This document shows, piece by piece, positions 1 through 10,679 of a DNA stretch of 59,678 nucleotides; the stretch's first letter is position 1, and each line of letters starts with the position of its first letter. The DNA lies in NCBI GenBank assembly GCA_905221605.1, contig CAJNDS010000833.1, positions 2,501-62,178 of the forward strand. Direction: 5' to 3'. The notes under the pieces were generated by a model. The model made no database searches. It was not told where the DNA came from and saw only the letters and a list, made by a program, of their open reading frames with translations. Both the position numbers and the translations under genes were made by a program. This stretch comes from Symbiodinium natans (taxonomy: Eukaryota; Sar; Dinophyceae; Suessiales; Symbiodiniaceae).

Positions 1-752
1 TAGTTTTATGTATCTTAGGGTTTTCACCGCCCATGGATGCCTAATGGAATGATCCTAGGGCTTGGCGGGCTCATGGTTTTGTGCTTTCTGTGTTGGACCC
101 TGGGGTTCCACACAGGTCGCTTGTAAGAAGGCTTCTTCCAAGACAACCTGCTTGCGGGCTGCGCCTGAGAGTCGCCAGGCAGTTTGGCCTGGGCGTGGCT
201 GCTACGGAGTTGGCTGGAAGGCTTTTGGGGTTTAGGGATGTTTAGGGCATAAGGGTTACTGGGTAGGGAAGCTTCGGGACCTTGACCCATCCGAGAAGTT
301 TGCGAGACCCAACGACATACCGACTGATCAAACTGCCAGAAGCTACGACTTGCCTTTTGACGAAGCTGCTAATAGCTCGGCTGCATGCAATGTTGCAGCT
401 GTCTTGAGAAGTGTGGAGGTATTGGCCAGTGCAGAGGAATGTTAGTGCGCCGAGCCCCTCCCCAATGCAGGACATTGTGCAAACGCCGGCGGATGGCCAC
501 GAGTATCCTCTCGGCTGCATGTTCGAGGCCTGCTGGGTATTGCTGAGTGCTTGTTTGTGACTAATGTTTTAGGCGCTAGGTGCCCCGATGGCCTCTGATG
601 ATGGTTGCTGTCCACAAGAGGGCGTGTTCAACAACATCCTGCGGAATCAGAATCAGAAGCGCAGCCTTGTGTACGCAGGAGGCTGCCGGAGGAGGCTGCT
701 CACTGCTTTTCAACCCTAGTGGCCAGGCGGGGCCCCTGTCCATCCTGGTATC

Positions 753-1472
753 TTGTTCCGGTTCCAGTTGTCCGCCGTTGCCCGCGACTTGCTGGATGGC
801 AAGGCTGCCAAGTGCCCAGATGGGAGCACCTGCCACGTCCTTTGCAGCGGCGATGACTCCAGCTGCGTTGCAGGCCTGTCACGAACAGCATCATGGGGTT
901 TGGCATTCAGACCCACTTGCTGTGCCACGGGGCGTTGATCCATAGTTGGGAGGGGAGGGCTTTCAGTTCTGCAAGCCCTGGCGAAGCCAACTCGTTCAGT
1001 TGGGAAGCCTTGCGACCCGAAGAACAACACGTGCTGCAAGGACCATGCCACGGGGACAGCTGTGGTTGGATTGGCAGTAACATGTTGGCCTTACAACGGA
1101 AGGGCAGCCTCTCAACATGACAAACATTCGAAGGTGGGAGGAGTTGGCCTTTTGCAGATGTACGATGCCCTCAACCTGAGCATGTCCGCAGCCGCGTTGA
1201 TGTCACACAGGGCACTTTGCTGCATCGCATCACTGCACGGTTTCATGCCTTACACACTGCCCATCCCACATTTGTCGCGGCCAATTTTTTCAACGACTGT
1301 TGCAGCCATGGGGTGCGCCGCTTCAGCCCAGACGGAATATGTGGTGTGCAGGATGCTCCGGCACATGTGCACTCTCTCTCTCCACCTCTCCTCCCTTCTC
1401 TTCCATGCGCATAAACTCGCTACACTTGGTACTCGCATCTGCGCAATCTTCTTCACTTGCCAGCAATGTTGA
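753..1472 (+). CDS. Weak cysteine-rich exon pieces (granulin-like spacing possible)
   Basis: Two pieces in the same reading frame are rich in cysteine. The first (753-938) contains KCPDGSTCHVLC followed by SGDDSSC and ends at a stop at 936-938. The second starts near 1,011 with CDPKNNTCCKDHATG and runs open to about 1,472. CPDGSTC and NTCCKD recall the start of granulin repeats, but the later CC pairs that define a granulin domain are missing, so the domain is not established. If real these would be exons of a secreted or lumenal protein, with the stop between them inside an intron. No signal peptide or start codon was found. The pieces could equally be chance frames. Confidence 0.22.
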
Positions 1473-2089
1473 GTTACTCATTGTCCTTCGTTGCAGAAAC
1501 CGGGTGTCCAAGAACAGCGAGGGAGACTCAGACGTCGAGGTGGTGATGCGTGGCGAGGCATTTGTTTTTCGTATGCGAACGAACGGATGAGTGGTAGTTT
1601 GTGTAAGTCCCGTTCTAGTGCATATTTTCACATGCTGGATTCGGGACTTAAAGACAAGGATGTGATCGTTGAGCTGCGCTGTTTGTGCAACCGCTCGGTC
1701 AAGAAAAGTAGACGATCGTGGCAGGTGCAGCATGAAGTCGCAACGATGCTTTAAGTGGAATTTAAGTTGGCATGATGCGGAAAGCTTAAACCTGGTAACC
1801 CGTATGCGCCGCGGAGGGTTCTAACCCGCTAAGCCCGCGCACAACAAGAGCTGGGATCTCCAAAGTTCAAAGCTGAAGTGCTCCACTCCAATCAGTGTAT
1901 TCCCAAATGAGCATGACATGCCATTGGTGTCGGTGCAGGCTTTGTCAGAGACAGGCCTGACCCACGAGGTGTCCCAGCTTGGAATTTACTAACCGACTGT
2001 ATAGACTTTGCTTCCGCGCAACCGCACTGGGAAGTAGTATTTAGTACCAGCATCGACGAGACGTGGCACGTTAAGACTTCAATGGCTGA

Positions 2090-2482
2090 GTGTTTGCAAG
2101 TTCGCGTACCAGCGGCGCTGTTTTTTCAAGGGAAGACGCTGAGGTCGGAAGCTCAATCACGCTGGAAACCTATGGCTGCTTGCGGCAGCACAGATCCTCC
2201 TTCTACGACAGCAAGTACGGGAGTCCGAAGTCCCAGGCAAAGTGCTCGTTATCATGGCCCATAGGCGCATACGCGTGTGTGGTCCGCTTGTCCTGGCAGG
2301 AGACCACGCACATGCAAGCACCGGTAAGATTTGACCATGACAAGCATCTGCGCAAGATGAAGTCCTTCCTGAAGGACTTCATGGGAGCCTGCCCCAACAG
2401 GGCCACGAGACCCCATCACACATCTTGTCAGCCGGTTGCGATGCTTTCGATGGCGATGTCCAGTGTGCCTGAGTCTCCTTAA
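2090..2482 (+). CDS. Unidentified 130-codon open frame
   Basis: An uninterrupted frame of about 130 codons with ordinary amino-acid composition, mixed charge and a plausible helical stretch near its middle (RFDHDKHLRKMKSFLKDF). I recognise no family. There is no convincing start context and no homologous neighbour. It is longer than most chance frames nearby, which is the only reason to list it. It may be an exon or an accident. Confidence 0.18.
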   Translation: MFASSRTSGAVFSREDAEVGSSITLETYGCLRQHRSSFYDSKYGSPKSQAKCSLSWPIGAYACVVRLSWQETTHMQAPVRFDHDKHLRKMKSFLKDFMGACPNRATRPHHTSCQPVAMLSMAMSSVPESP

Positions 2483-3136
2483 GCAGCCTGAAGCCTGTCT
2501 TGAGGATGTGGAAGCAGCTCCATTCAACTTCCAGGACCGTGTGGAAAGCGTGGTCCCCAGCTCCCATCGTTGTTGGAGCCCAAGTATGCTCTAGTCTTAA
2601 TCGTGGATCATCTTGGATCAGTCCTAGCGGCCCCTAGCGCATGCACATTTCGAGCAGGTCGCCGCGATGAGCTTGCGATGCCGCCAACTATTCAGCCTAT
2701 GGCTCGACAAGTCTCGGGCTCCTCCAATCACTTGCGCTCCAAGTCATGCCGCTATCATTCCGCCTGAGCATTGAAAAGCTCTGCGCGATGGACTGGTCCG
2801 TACCGAGACCCAGTTCGTTTACGTCACTACGTCCTTCAGATTCGTTATTACATCTTGTGGTTCAGCCCAGCGCAGGCAGCTCGAAATCCAAGAACCCCAA
2901 CCAGCACACTTCTCAATCGCACCCTACGACTTAGGGAGCCCCCATCTGTTGTGCGTTGTGTCTAGCAGATCTTACAGTGTTAAGGCGATCGAAAACGCAA
3001 ATGCGTCGACACCCTTGGAACGGTTGGCCCTAACTAGGAACCATTCACTGCTTCCCCCCAGTCCAAGCTACTTTAGGCAGGGTGCACGCAGAACTCAGGA
3101 AGTTGAGGGAATGAAGAGTAGAACGACAAAGGCTTT

Positions 3137-3179
3137 ATGATGTGTATAATATACACATCATGGGTTGGTGGTATACCAC
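3137..3179. repeat. Two adjacent perfect palindromes
   Basis: Positions 3,137-3,161 form a perfect inverted repeat with 12-bp arms (ATGATGTGTATA and its complement) around a single A at 3,149. Six bases later, 3,168-3,179 is a second perfect 12-bp palindrome, GTGGTATACCAC. Both can fold as hairpins. No flanking gene gives them a role. Confidence 0.9.
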
Positions 3180-6100
3180 TGTCAACAACAATACAGGCTT
3201 GTAATGCGACCTAGTCTCAGGCGCGACTGCTCACGCATGGGCTGAACTCGCACCACGCCCTCCATTGTGTCGGTGATGGCCTTGCGAGCATTCGGCTCGG
3301 TGTTTTCGTTGAAACATTGACTCCGAGGCTGCTCCTCGAGGCTTTTGCCCAGCGTGTCTCGCGCGTTACTGCGGGCAATTCGCCAACTCTTGACGTCGTC
3401 ACGAAATGGAGAAGAGTATGTACTTGCTTTCTACTTGCACCGCTGTTGCACCGCACTTCCCTCGGGCATTCGGGTCGTAGCTCCGGCCACTTGCGAGTAG
3501 TTACCCAGAAGCATACTAGAGGAGGACAAAGAGTCCGAATGAACTTGGCAGGGAAGCGCTGAGTACTACAAGCTGTGCGGAAGCCGAGTTCCTCCGCTAG
3601 GCTGTCAACTTGAATCTCTCTGACTGCTGGCTTCTGAGAACTAGCCCAAGACCTCACCAGAAAGCACGGATTTGAACCGTGTTAGCTAGTGTCAGGACTT
3701 GTTGAACACTCGCCCCAGTCCCCTGAGATGCTGCGGTTGTTAATGCCAGCTTCAGGGAGTCAGAAAGCACGAATCTCGTTCGCGCAACTGTAGAATTGTA
3801 GAACTGTGGGTGTGATTGGATTGCTTCCGGCATCACACCCCCCACGGACGATTCTTTGTATATAATTACATTGATGCGGCACGGCACGAGCAGTTTCTAG
3901 AAGAAGCTCGTGGGGGCCGTTGGGTACGACAACGGTGCCATTTAGCCAACCCTGAATGACAAAGTTCGGATTCCCATGACGTAGGGACCCTGTGCCTTCT
4001 TCCCAGGTCGATAATAGTCAATGTGCACTCTCCTGGCTTGGCTTGAAGCCTGGAGCCACATTGCATGCGAGGTTAACTTTGACACTGCAAAGGTCGGGCT
4101 TCATGTTTACTTTCAGTGCCGATTGTTCGCATGCCTGGATTTCTGAGAGGAAGGCATGTCAAAGTACATCCGTGCACCAGTGTTTAAAGGTATTCAAAGT
4201 GCTCTTGCGGCAAATCAGTCCAGCACGCGGACCCTTCGGACCTTGCTAATGGGCAAGATTTCTGTTCGAAATTGTTTATTTTTATGGGCATGCGGCCTCC
4301 ACTCTGGCCTGTCGTCCTGCACCCAACAGGGCACGGCGCGGAGCGCCTTGACAGCACATGTGGAGTATCCGGAGGCCATCCAGGCTTTTAATTGTTCTGG
4401 ATCACTCTTTAAAGCCCTCTTTGAGGATCTCATATGCATGCAGCCGTGTGTACAGCAGCTGCCTGCCCAAACTGTCCAAACCATTGGGGCACCGTGTGCG
4501 CCATCTCCATGTGCGCATTGGTGCGCCACACAGAGCAAAAGAGTAATTCATCCACGCATGCTATGTGAAGCGTGACATTTACAGAGAGGCCGACAACGAG
4601 AGCCGACATTCCTTGTGAGGACCCCGTGGGTGTTCCGATGCAGTGTGTCTCCATGGGGGCCGGCCCTGCCAGTGCCCCAAGGAGTTGTAGATGCTTTAGA
4701 TACGATGCCAAGTGTGGTGCGTGGCTGCACGCATGACTGAAGCGACTGCACATGGAGAGCCTGCAATCTGGTTTGGATACAAGCGGAGCTGTGCCAAAGA
4801 GGTGTGACCCCCCATTCCCAAAGTCCTTGATGCATTGCCCAATCCTGCCAATCCTGTCCGTTTCACTCCTAAGGTCTGCATCTCGGGCAGCGTTGTCATC
4901 TGATTGGGGTGGCCCATCGTCATGTCGAGATTCTGTGAGATATCCTTTCATGCTTCGGTCTTCCGAAGTCTTGCGAATGGGGCACCCCTGAAGGGCCAGC
5001 GTTGTCACACCGCTACTTTCCTACTTTCACCCCGGTGGACCAGGGCGCTGCCGGGGGGTTGACAGATTGTTTGCAAGCCCAGTGCTTCACGTGGAGCAGG
5101 CCCGCAGTATCTTTTACTTGGTTTCTACCAGGGTTCAAGTCTTGTTCGGATTTGTAGGATTGTGAGCAAGGTCAGTGCCCGCCTCCAAAACTCAGTGGGC
5201 TTGTCGTGGAGACCTTGCAGTGCAGCGCTTGCAGACGTGTGCACTTTTCAGAGAAGGTCACTTGGTCCTGCCTCGCTTCAAAAGTTGTCGTGCATGACCA
5301 GCTTCAATGCAGCACTGTTGCAGCCAGGGCACCTCTGCGGGTTGCATACAAAGTCCGAAGACTTGGCCTTTCAGACAGGTTCCGGATATATGCCTGGCTT
5401 CACAGAATAACGAAACAATGTATTCAGTCTTAGCACGAGGCCGGAGCAGTGCACGGCTGGTGAGATGAAAGTTGCCACACCCTGGCCCTCAGCAAAGATC
5501 CGATACACAGTGAAGCATGTCAAGGTTCTGGAGGTTGGATCAAGGTCATGTTGGCAACATCGTTTAGCACCCGAGTAGAAACAACATGCTGCAGAGAAAC
5601 AGCTTCTCGGAAGATCTCCACAGAGCCCGGGCATTTGGATCGAAATCTAGTGGCTCCAGATTGCCGGTGATAAACTTGTACACACACACACACAGCACGC
5701 CAAAATCCGTTTGCCACCATGGCGGTTGAGCCCGTGGGTGGTTTGTACCGAAAGGTAGTGATCGGCTGCGGGCTTGGCATAGGGTTTTCTGTGCGCTGCC
5801 GGCCGGTACTGTAATTATGTCCAGTCATTGTGATTGAAAGGGGCTGCCAGAGTTCATGAATTTCTGAAGGCAAAGAGCAGAGCCACCGAACCAGCTTCAT
5901 GACGGGCCACTTGCTTTGGCAGGACGCCGTTTTCAGACTACGTGTTTTCTACTGTCTGCTGTAGCCTTTGCACTTCAGTTCTTGTGCGAAGTGCCATGCT
6001 TTGGCACGTTGCTATGATGTATGCGTAGTCGTACAAAGTTGGTCTTGGAGTCGGCCACGGGCTGGGTTGAGCTGGAGGCCAGGTAACTGAAAGGAAACTG

Positions 6101-8376
6101 CACATTGCTATGTCAGGACAGGCTGCGCATTGAGCAGCACCAGCGCGACAAACAGCTTAGCAACTGGCATAAGAAGTCTCATCCTCAGCAGCCTTAGCGT
6201 GATCGGTTGAAGACACGCATCTGAGCCACGCCCTCGTTTATCGCGCGGGCACAAGAGCACGGAGTTCTGAGGCTGGGCCTCCATCCTCCAGGGCTCAGCA
6301 GCCCGGAAGGACGAGACTGAGATTTTGCTGTGCCTTGTTGTGCTTTGCACTGAGGCGCCTGGTACGCCTTTTGTTGTGGCGTTTTCATTGCGTTGTGCCT
6401 CCAGGTCAGCTCTTCGAGACCAGGACCTGACCATGGATGCGCACCACGCGGGCTGGCACGAGCAGCTACCATGAGTTCAATCTGCCTTGCTCCAAGTTCT
6501 CAGGCTAGAAACGCCCTCCTGACACCTCTCAGCCTTCAGCTTGGCGTCGGCTTTGCTGATCTTCTAGATTGCTCTGGCCGGACGTCACTCGGGTAAACAC
6601 GCAAACACGTCACAAAAGTAGGCCTGAACCTAGGCAAGTGTTGCAGGTTTAGTCTTTCCAGATCCTCTGAGACCTGAAACCAGCAAGCTGGCTAAACATG
6701 CACAAGTCGAAGTTCTGGGGGAAACACTCAATACAGTCCACCGGCGAAGAGGAGGGTGGAGCAAGCCCAAGCTGACGCGAATCCCCGTGCCAATGATGTT
6801 TCCGACAAGGCTTCTGCCTCACCACCTAAGAAAAGTCATATGGAGGGGTACCCCTATCTTTGGAAACCCCCATTTGAATTATGGAGCAACCAGTTTGCGG
6901 GTTACACACCGCCGGAATAGCATTACAGCTTGCCGTTTGCAGGATGGCCCGAGAACGCCTTGTCTGGCAGGACTCACAAGGACGCTGCCTATGGAGAGTT
7001 GCAGTTAAGACCCAAGACGTAAGGTCTCGGAGGTTTTGCAGGGTTGTTACTTGTATGATTGTTGGAGCATGTACTAAGAATCAGCTTTTGGGCGTGACAT
7101 CTGCCTCTGCAGGTCCGGGGAGTCGGTATCCTGACCTCGAGCTCCCAAGCTGCGAATGGTGCTTCGATGGTGCTGAAGGGCCCTAAACAAAGGTTGGTGG
7201 CATTGTTACTGTCGCCAATGTCAGGGGCCAGGGTGTGGCGGCTACTGGCGTGTCTGCAGTGTCTTCGGCGGTGGGTGTAGACCGGCTCCAGTGGCGGATG
7301 TCGAAGTTTCCGAGTCGGGGTTAGAAGCTTCTGGGTGGGACTCGGTGACTGGGTTCGAGATGGCGGACTGTGGTTGGTCAGGCATTATGAGGGTTTAAAG
7401 TCCCAGGCTTGGGAAGTGAATCAGAGGCCCAGTGGGCGTCAAGAGCCCCAAAACCCAAAGCGGGGTTGCGTGTCCGCCATAGTGCTGCAGTGTCTTCCAG
7501 GCAATTGCGGCGTTCGGATTTTGGGTTTGGGGCTTAGGAAGGCTCTTCCAGGGCATACTTCAAGATGACGTCGAGAAGGCAAGTCTCGAAGACGCATCAG
7601 GCTTCCAAAGTCTCAGAATTTCTGCACAAGGTGTTGGGATGGGCCCTAGAAGCTCAGCAAGGGTGGGGGCCAAGGACGTTGGCTGGTCGACGTCAAGCTG
7701 AGCGACAAGGCTTTCAGCGGGCTCTTTTCGAGACCAGGTCTGGACGTGCATAATATGAAGGTGAGCATGTAGATGTCTGTTCAGCGGTCTAGCGGTCTGA
7801 GGCAAGGTACAGCTACGTCGGTAAATCTTGAGAAGGCCGTGTGACCGCGACTAACGTATCCAGTTGCAGGGTACGCACCGATTGTCGAACATGGGCGCAG
7901 CCCTTCAGCTCTTGTAGCCTGAAAGCTTCATCTGATGACCGCTTGACGTAGTGCAACCATGGTGCTGTTGGGACGACGAGACTGATGAGCCCGTGCCATG
8001 GCAAAACGATTGCTGTGACAGAGGCCCTAGGCCCTACAGCCTCCCAGGCCGAGACAACAGGCACCCCGCACCGAGCACCCTCCAGTTTTTGATGAACTTC
8101 CTGACATAAGCCACAAGCCGCCACAAGCTGTGGGCTGAAAGACTTGCAAGAATACAGCACCTCTTGACTGCTCGGCTGAGGTGCAGGGCAATTGTCGGCA
8201 TCCTCGTCCTTGCAATCTTCTTACAAGGCACACAAGCCTGCCCCCCCCGCCACAAAGACCTTACTTGTGCGACCCTCCCCTCCTGTGCGTCCTCTGCGTG
8301 GTAAACACAGGCTTCCCCCTAGCGCTTCTCTCTCGGCTCGCTGGCCCCGAACCAAGCTCCTGCGAGGCAATGGGAA

Positions 8377-8408
8377 GAGGGGGGGGGGCGGGGGCGGGGG
8401 GGGGGGGT
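8377..8408. repeat. G-rich run with quadruplex potential
   Basis: Some 30 nearly unbroken G residues, interrupted by single C residues. On the + strand it could form a G-quadruplex. Chance frames through it give polyglycine or polyproline and are not coding. Confidence 0.85.
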
Positions 8409-9750
8409 AGCCTGGTTTGCAGGCTGATCCCGTCAGCCAAGCTTTCCTGGGTTTTCGGGCTGAGGTTTGAGATGTTTGAGAGATGGTAAGCCCGCATCCG
8501 AAGCCCTGAGGCCATTGTTGTGTTGGGTTATGCCATTGAGTGGAACACTGGGCTCGTTCCCGAGGCACCAGCGAGCCTCAAGTCTGCACCATGCTGCACC
8601 TGTCCAGTTCTCTAAGGCCTTCATGTCAGTCAAGTCATCATCTATTGAGAATCTACTGCCCGCGAGATCATGCTCCCTCGAACCCCTGCCAGGGCGGCTT
8701 GCTGTCTCAGCGCTTGGCCCTGGCACTCAAAGCTTTGGCTTCGGGCAATACCCGTACGCCGTTCGGCAGAATTCACCACGATTGCTGAGATTTGTACAGT
8801 CTGGTTTTGCAGAATCGTCTTCTCGACATGTGCCCCTGCAGACAAGGCTGGTTCTGTCAGGAGGAATCGCTGAGGACGTCGTGTCGCAGGCCAGGCGGTG
8901 TGGGTCCAAGGCCGCAAGTCGCTTTCGGACGCTTTCGGATATCAATCGTGAGAAGGGCGGCCGGGAGGGCAATCATCTGCCCGAAAGTCCTGCAGCATGA
9001 TGCATGACGAGTCGGTTACAAGAAGTGCAGAAATTTATACTGTAGGTATCCTTCATGGGGAAGAGCAGCCTCCGGAGCAAACCTCCGCCAGGTCTCCGAG
9101 GCGGCAGCGATGAAGCGCTGGCTCGAGGAACGCAGTGTGCTGAGGGCGGAGGCCATCCCTGAACTCCCAAAACCTTGTCTCTGAACAAGCCATCCTCGTT
9201 TACCCCGCTTCCTTAAGCGTTCTTGGCTGCTTGCTGGGCAGGTCCTGCTCGAAGAAGTGTCCGTCTCCACACGGACCAATGCGCTCCTCGAATTCTCGAC
9301 ATGGGCACTACATACTGTAGAGCTTAAAGCCTGGTTTGAGGGTTTGTTAAACGTTAACAAGCCCATTTAGGTTTGTTTTCGAGTTTTTTAACGTTTAAAA
9401 AGCCCAATTTGTGCTCATCAGGAGATGTAAACATTCGCTGACAATTCAGGCTTTACTCCCTGGAGCGTCTCCTGGAAGCAAAGGAAGGAGCTCTTCCTAA
9501 CTCGATCTGCCTAGCCTGTGCCTTAGTCGCGCTCGCTTTGCCAACGGAACAGTGTGCCAAGGGTGTTGCAATCCGGGTTTCCCGGCATCTTGCGAACCCG
9601 TGCCGAAAATGAGGCAACCAATTCTTTCCATCGATTTCGTGCCCGTCGGATCTTCGAACGAGCCCTGCGGATGAAGGCCGGCATGGTTAAAAACAGTTCG
9701 AACACCTCCCCAAGTTTGGAAGCAGTGCTGGCAAATAAATCAAGGAGTCG

Positions 9751-10642
9751 GAGTTTGCCAATGAAGCAGCCAAATATCTACAGGAAATTCAATGGGCCCC
9801 ACCGGCAGGCAACTCCCAAACCATGTCATATTATGAAAAGACATATATCGGCCCGTCAAATTTAAACATTTCGGACGAACATTTTCATTCGGAAGAGTTG
9901 AGGGAGCAACAAATGCCGGCACCGGATGGCCGCACAACAGAGCTCATCAAATGGTTGGACGAAGGAAATCGACAACGTCTTCTCGAGATCTTTAATGAGA
10001 TTATCGAATTCGACGAATCTTCTGGAATCACCTACACTCGCAAACATAGTATCACTCTTTCAGAAAGGAGACGCAAAAATGATCAACTACAGACACATCG
10101 CCCTATGACAGTTGCAGGTTTTATACAAGCTGCTAGCAGCACTTCTCAAAAAAGGTTGGCTGCTACATATGATCCATGGCCTCAATAACCTCAATACTGA
10201 TTTTGGCTCAACAGATCAACAGCTCAAGCTACTTTTTATTCCAAGGCGCTTGCTCGGCATTGGAGAACAAACAGGAACAAATCTGACACTAGTACTACTT
10301 GATTGACCGGGAAAGAGCATTTGATAAAGAGGGCCGGAAAAACAGCTATTGCGAGTTTTACGTAGACTACGGGTTCCGCCTAAAATGTACAAGTTGATTG
10401 AGCACGTTTACGAAGCATCGAATGGGGAGAGCAGACATCCTTGTCTATAGAGATGTGTTGCTGTTTGTATCGGGAAAAGGCTCGTTTGTTTTGACTCTGA
10501 GTGTCTTATGACAGCAATGTTTACAGACATTAAAGATCGAATCTGATCTCCAAGGCAGCACGAATATGTACAACAGCAAGGTACACTGTGCGGATGATGC
10601 AGTTCTTTTTGGTAACTATACCAAGCATATATATATATATAT
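9751..10642 (+). pseudogene. LINE (non-LTR retrotransposon) reverse transcriptase, N-terminal half, broken
   Basis: This is the front part of a LINE reverse transcriptase, which copies element RNA into DNA at the target site. In order I see FANEAAKYLQEIQWAPP just upstream of the domain (9,751), PAPDGRTTELIKWLDE (about 9,916), then after a frame change SLFQKGDAKMINYRHIALL, a fingers-type stretch ending GTNLTLVLLD (about 10,300) running into RERAFDKEGR after another shift (motif A), RVPPKMYKLIEHVYEA (about 10,370), and the catalytic motif CADDAVLFG (10,587-10,613) where families usually have YADD. At least three frameshifts and in-frame stops make it dead. It stops at a TA tract shortly after the catalytic motif; the continuation lies at 25,569. 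Family assignment is by motif recognition, not alignment. Confidence 0.85.
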
Positions 10643-10679
10643 GTAAGAGGGACCTTTAGGTACTATGTGATTACTTTCC
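10643..10679 (+). repeat. Left terminal inverted repeat of the candidate insertion
   Basis: Begins directly after (AT)8 in the interrupted LINE. The core GGACCTTTAGGTA is followed by two differing bases and then ATGTGAT, matching the reverse complement of 25,532-25,566. The outermost bases agree less well. The similarity ends before the 9-bp arrays begin at about 10,690. Confidence 0.65.

Larger units (their letters stand above)
1..9750. other. Gene-poor stretch without a recognised gene
   Basis: I read both strands and found only short, unconnected open frames. None carries a family signature I can name, apart from the weak cysteine-rich pieces and the unidentified frame listed separately. 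Degenerate telomere-like text (for example around 228-262 and 7,520-7,545) resembles what sits in introns further right, so part of this may be intronic sequence of a gene whose exons I cannot join. A short CA run lies at 5,680-5,692. A tRNA T-arm-like stretch on the - strand at 3,660-3,680 lacks the rest of a cloverleaf. Confidence 0.5.

Noticed and set aside
3650-3730. tRNA on the - strand (T-arm-like CACGG-TTCAAAT-CCGTG)
   Set aside because: Only the T arm fits; no matching acceptor stem, D arm or anticodon arm could be folded, and the end CTTTCTG recurs nearby as a short direct repeat.
10195-10215. Dinoflagellate spliced-leader-like text (ATTTTGGCTCAA)
   Set aside because: Only a 12-base partial match, lying inside the LINE frame; no donor or Sm-like context.
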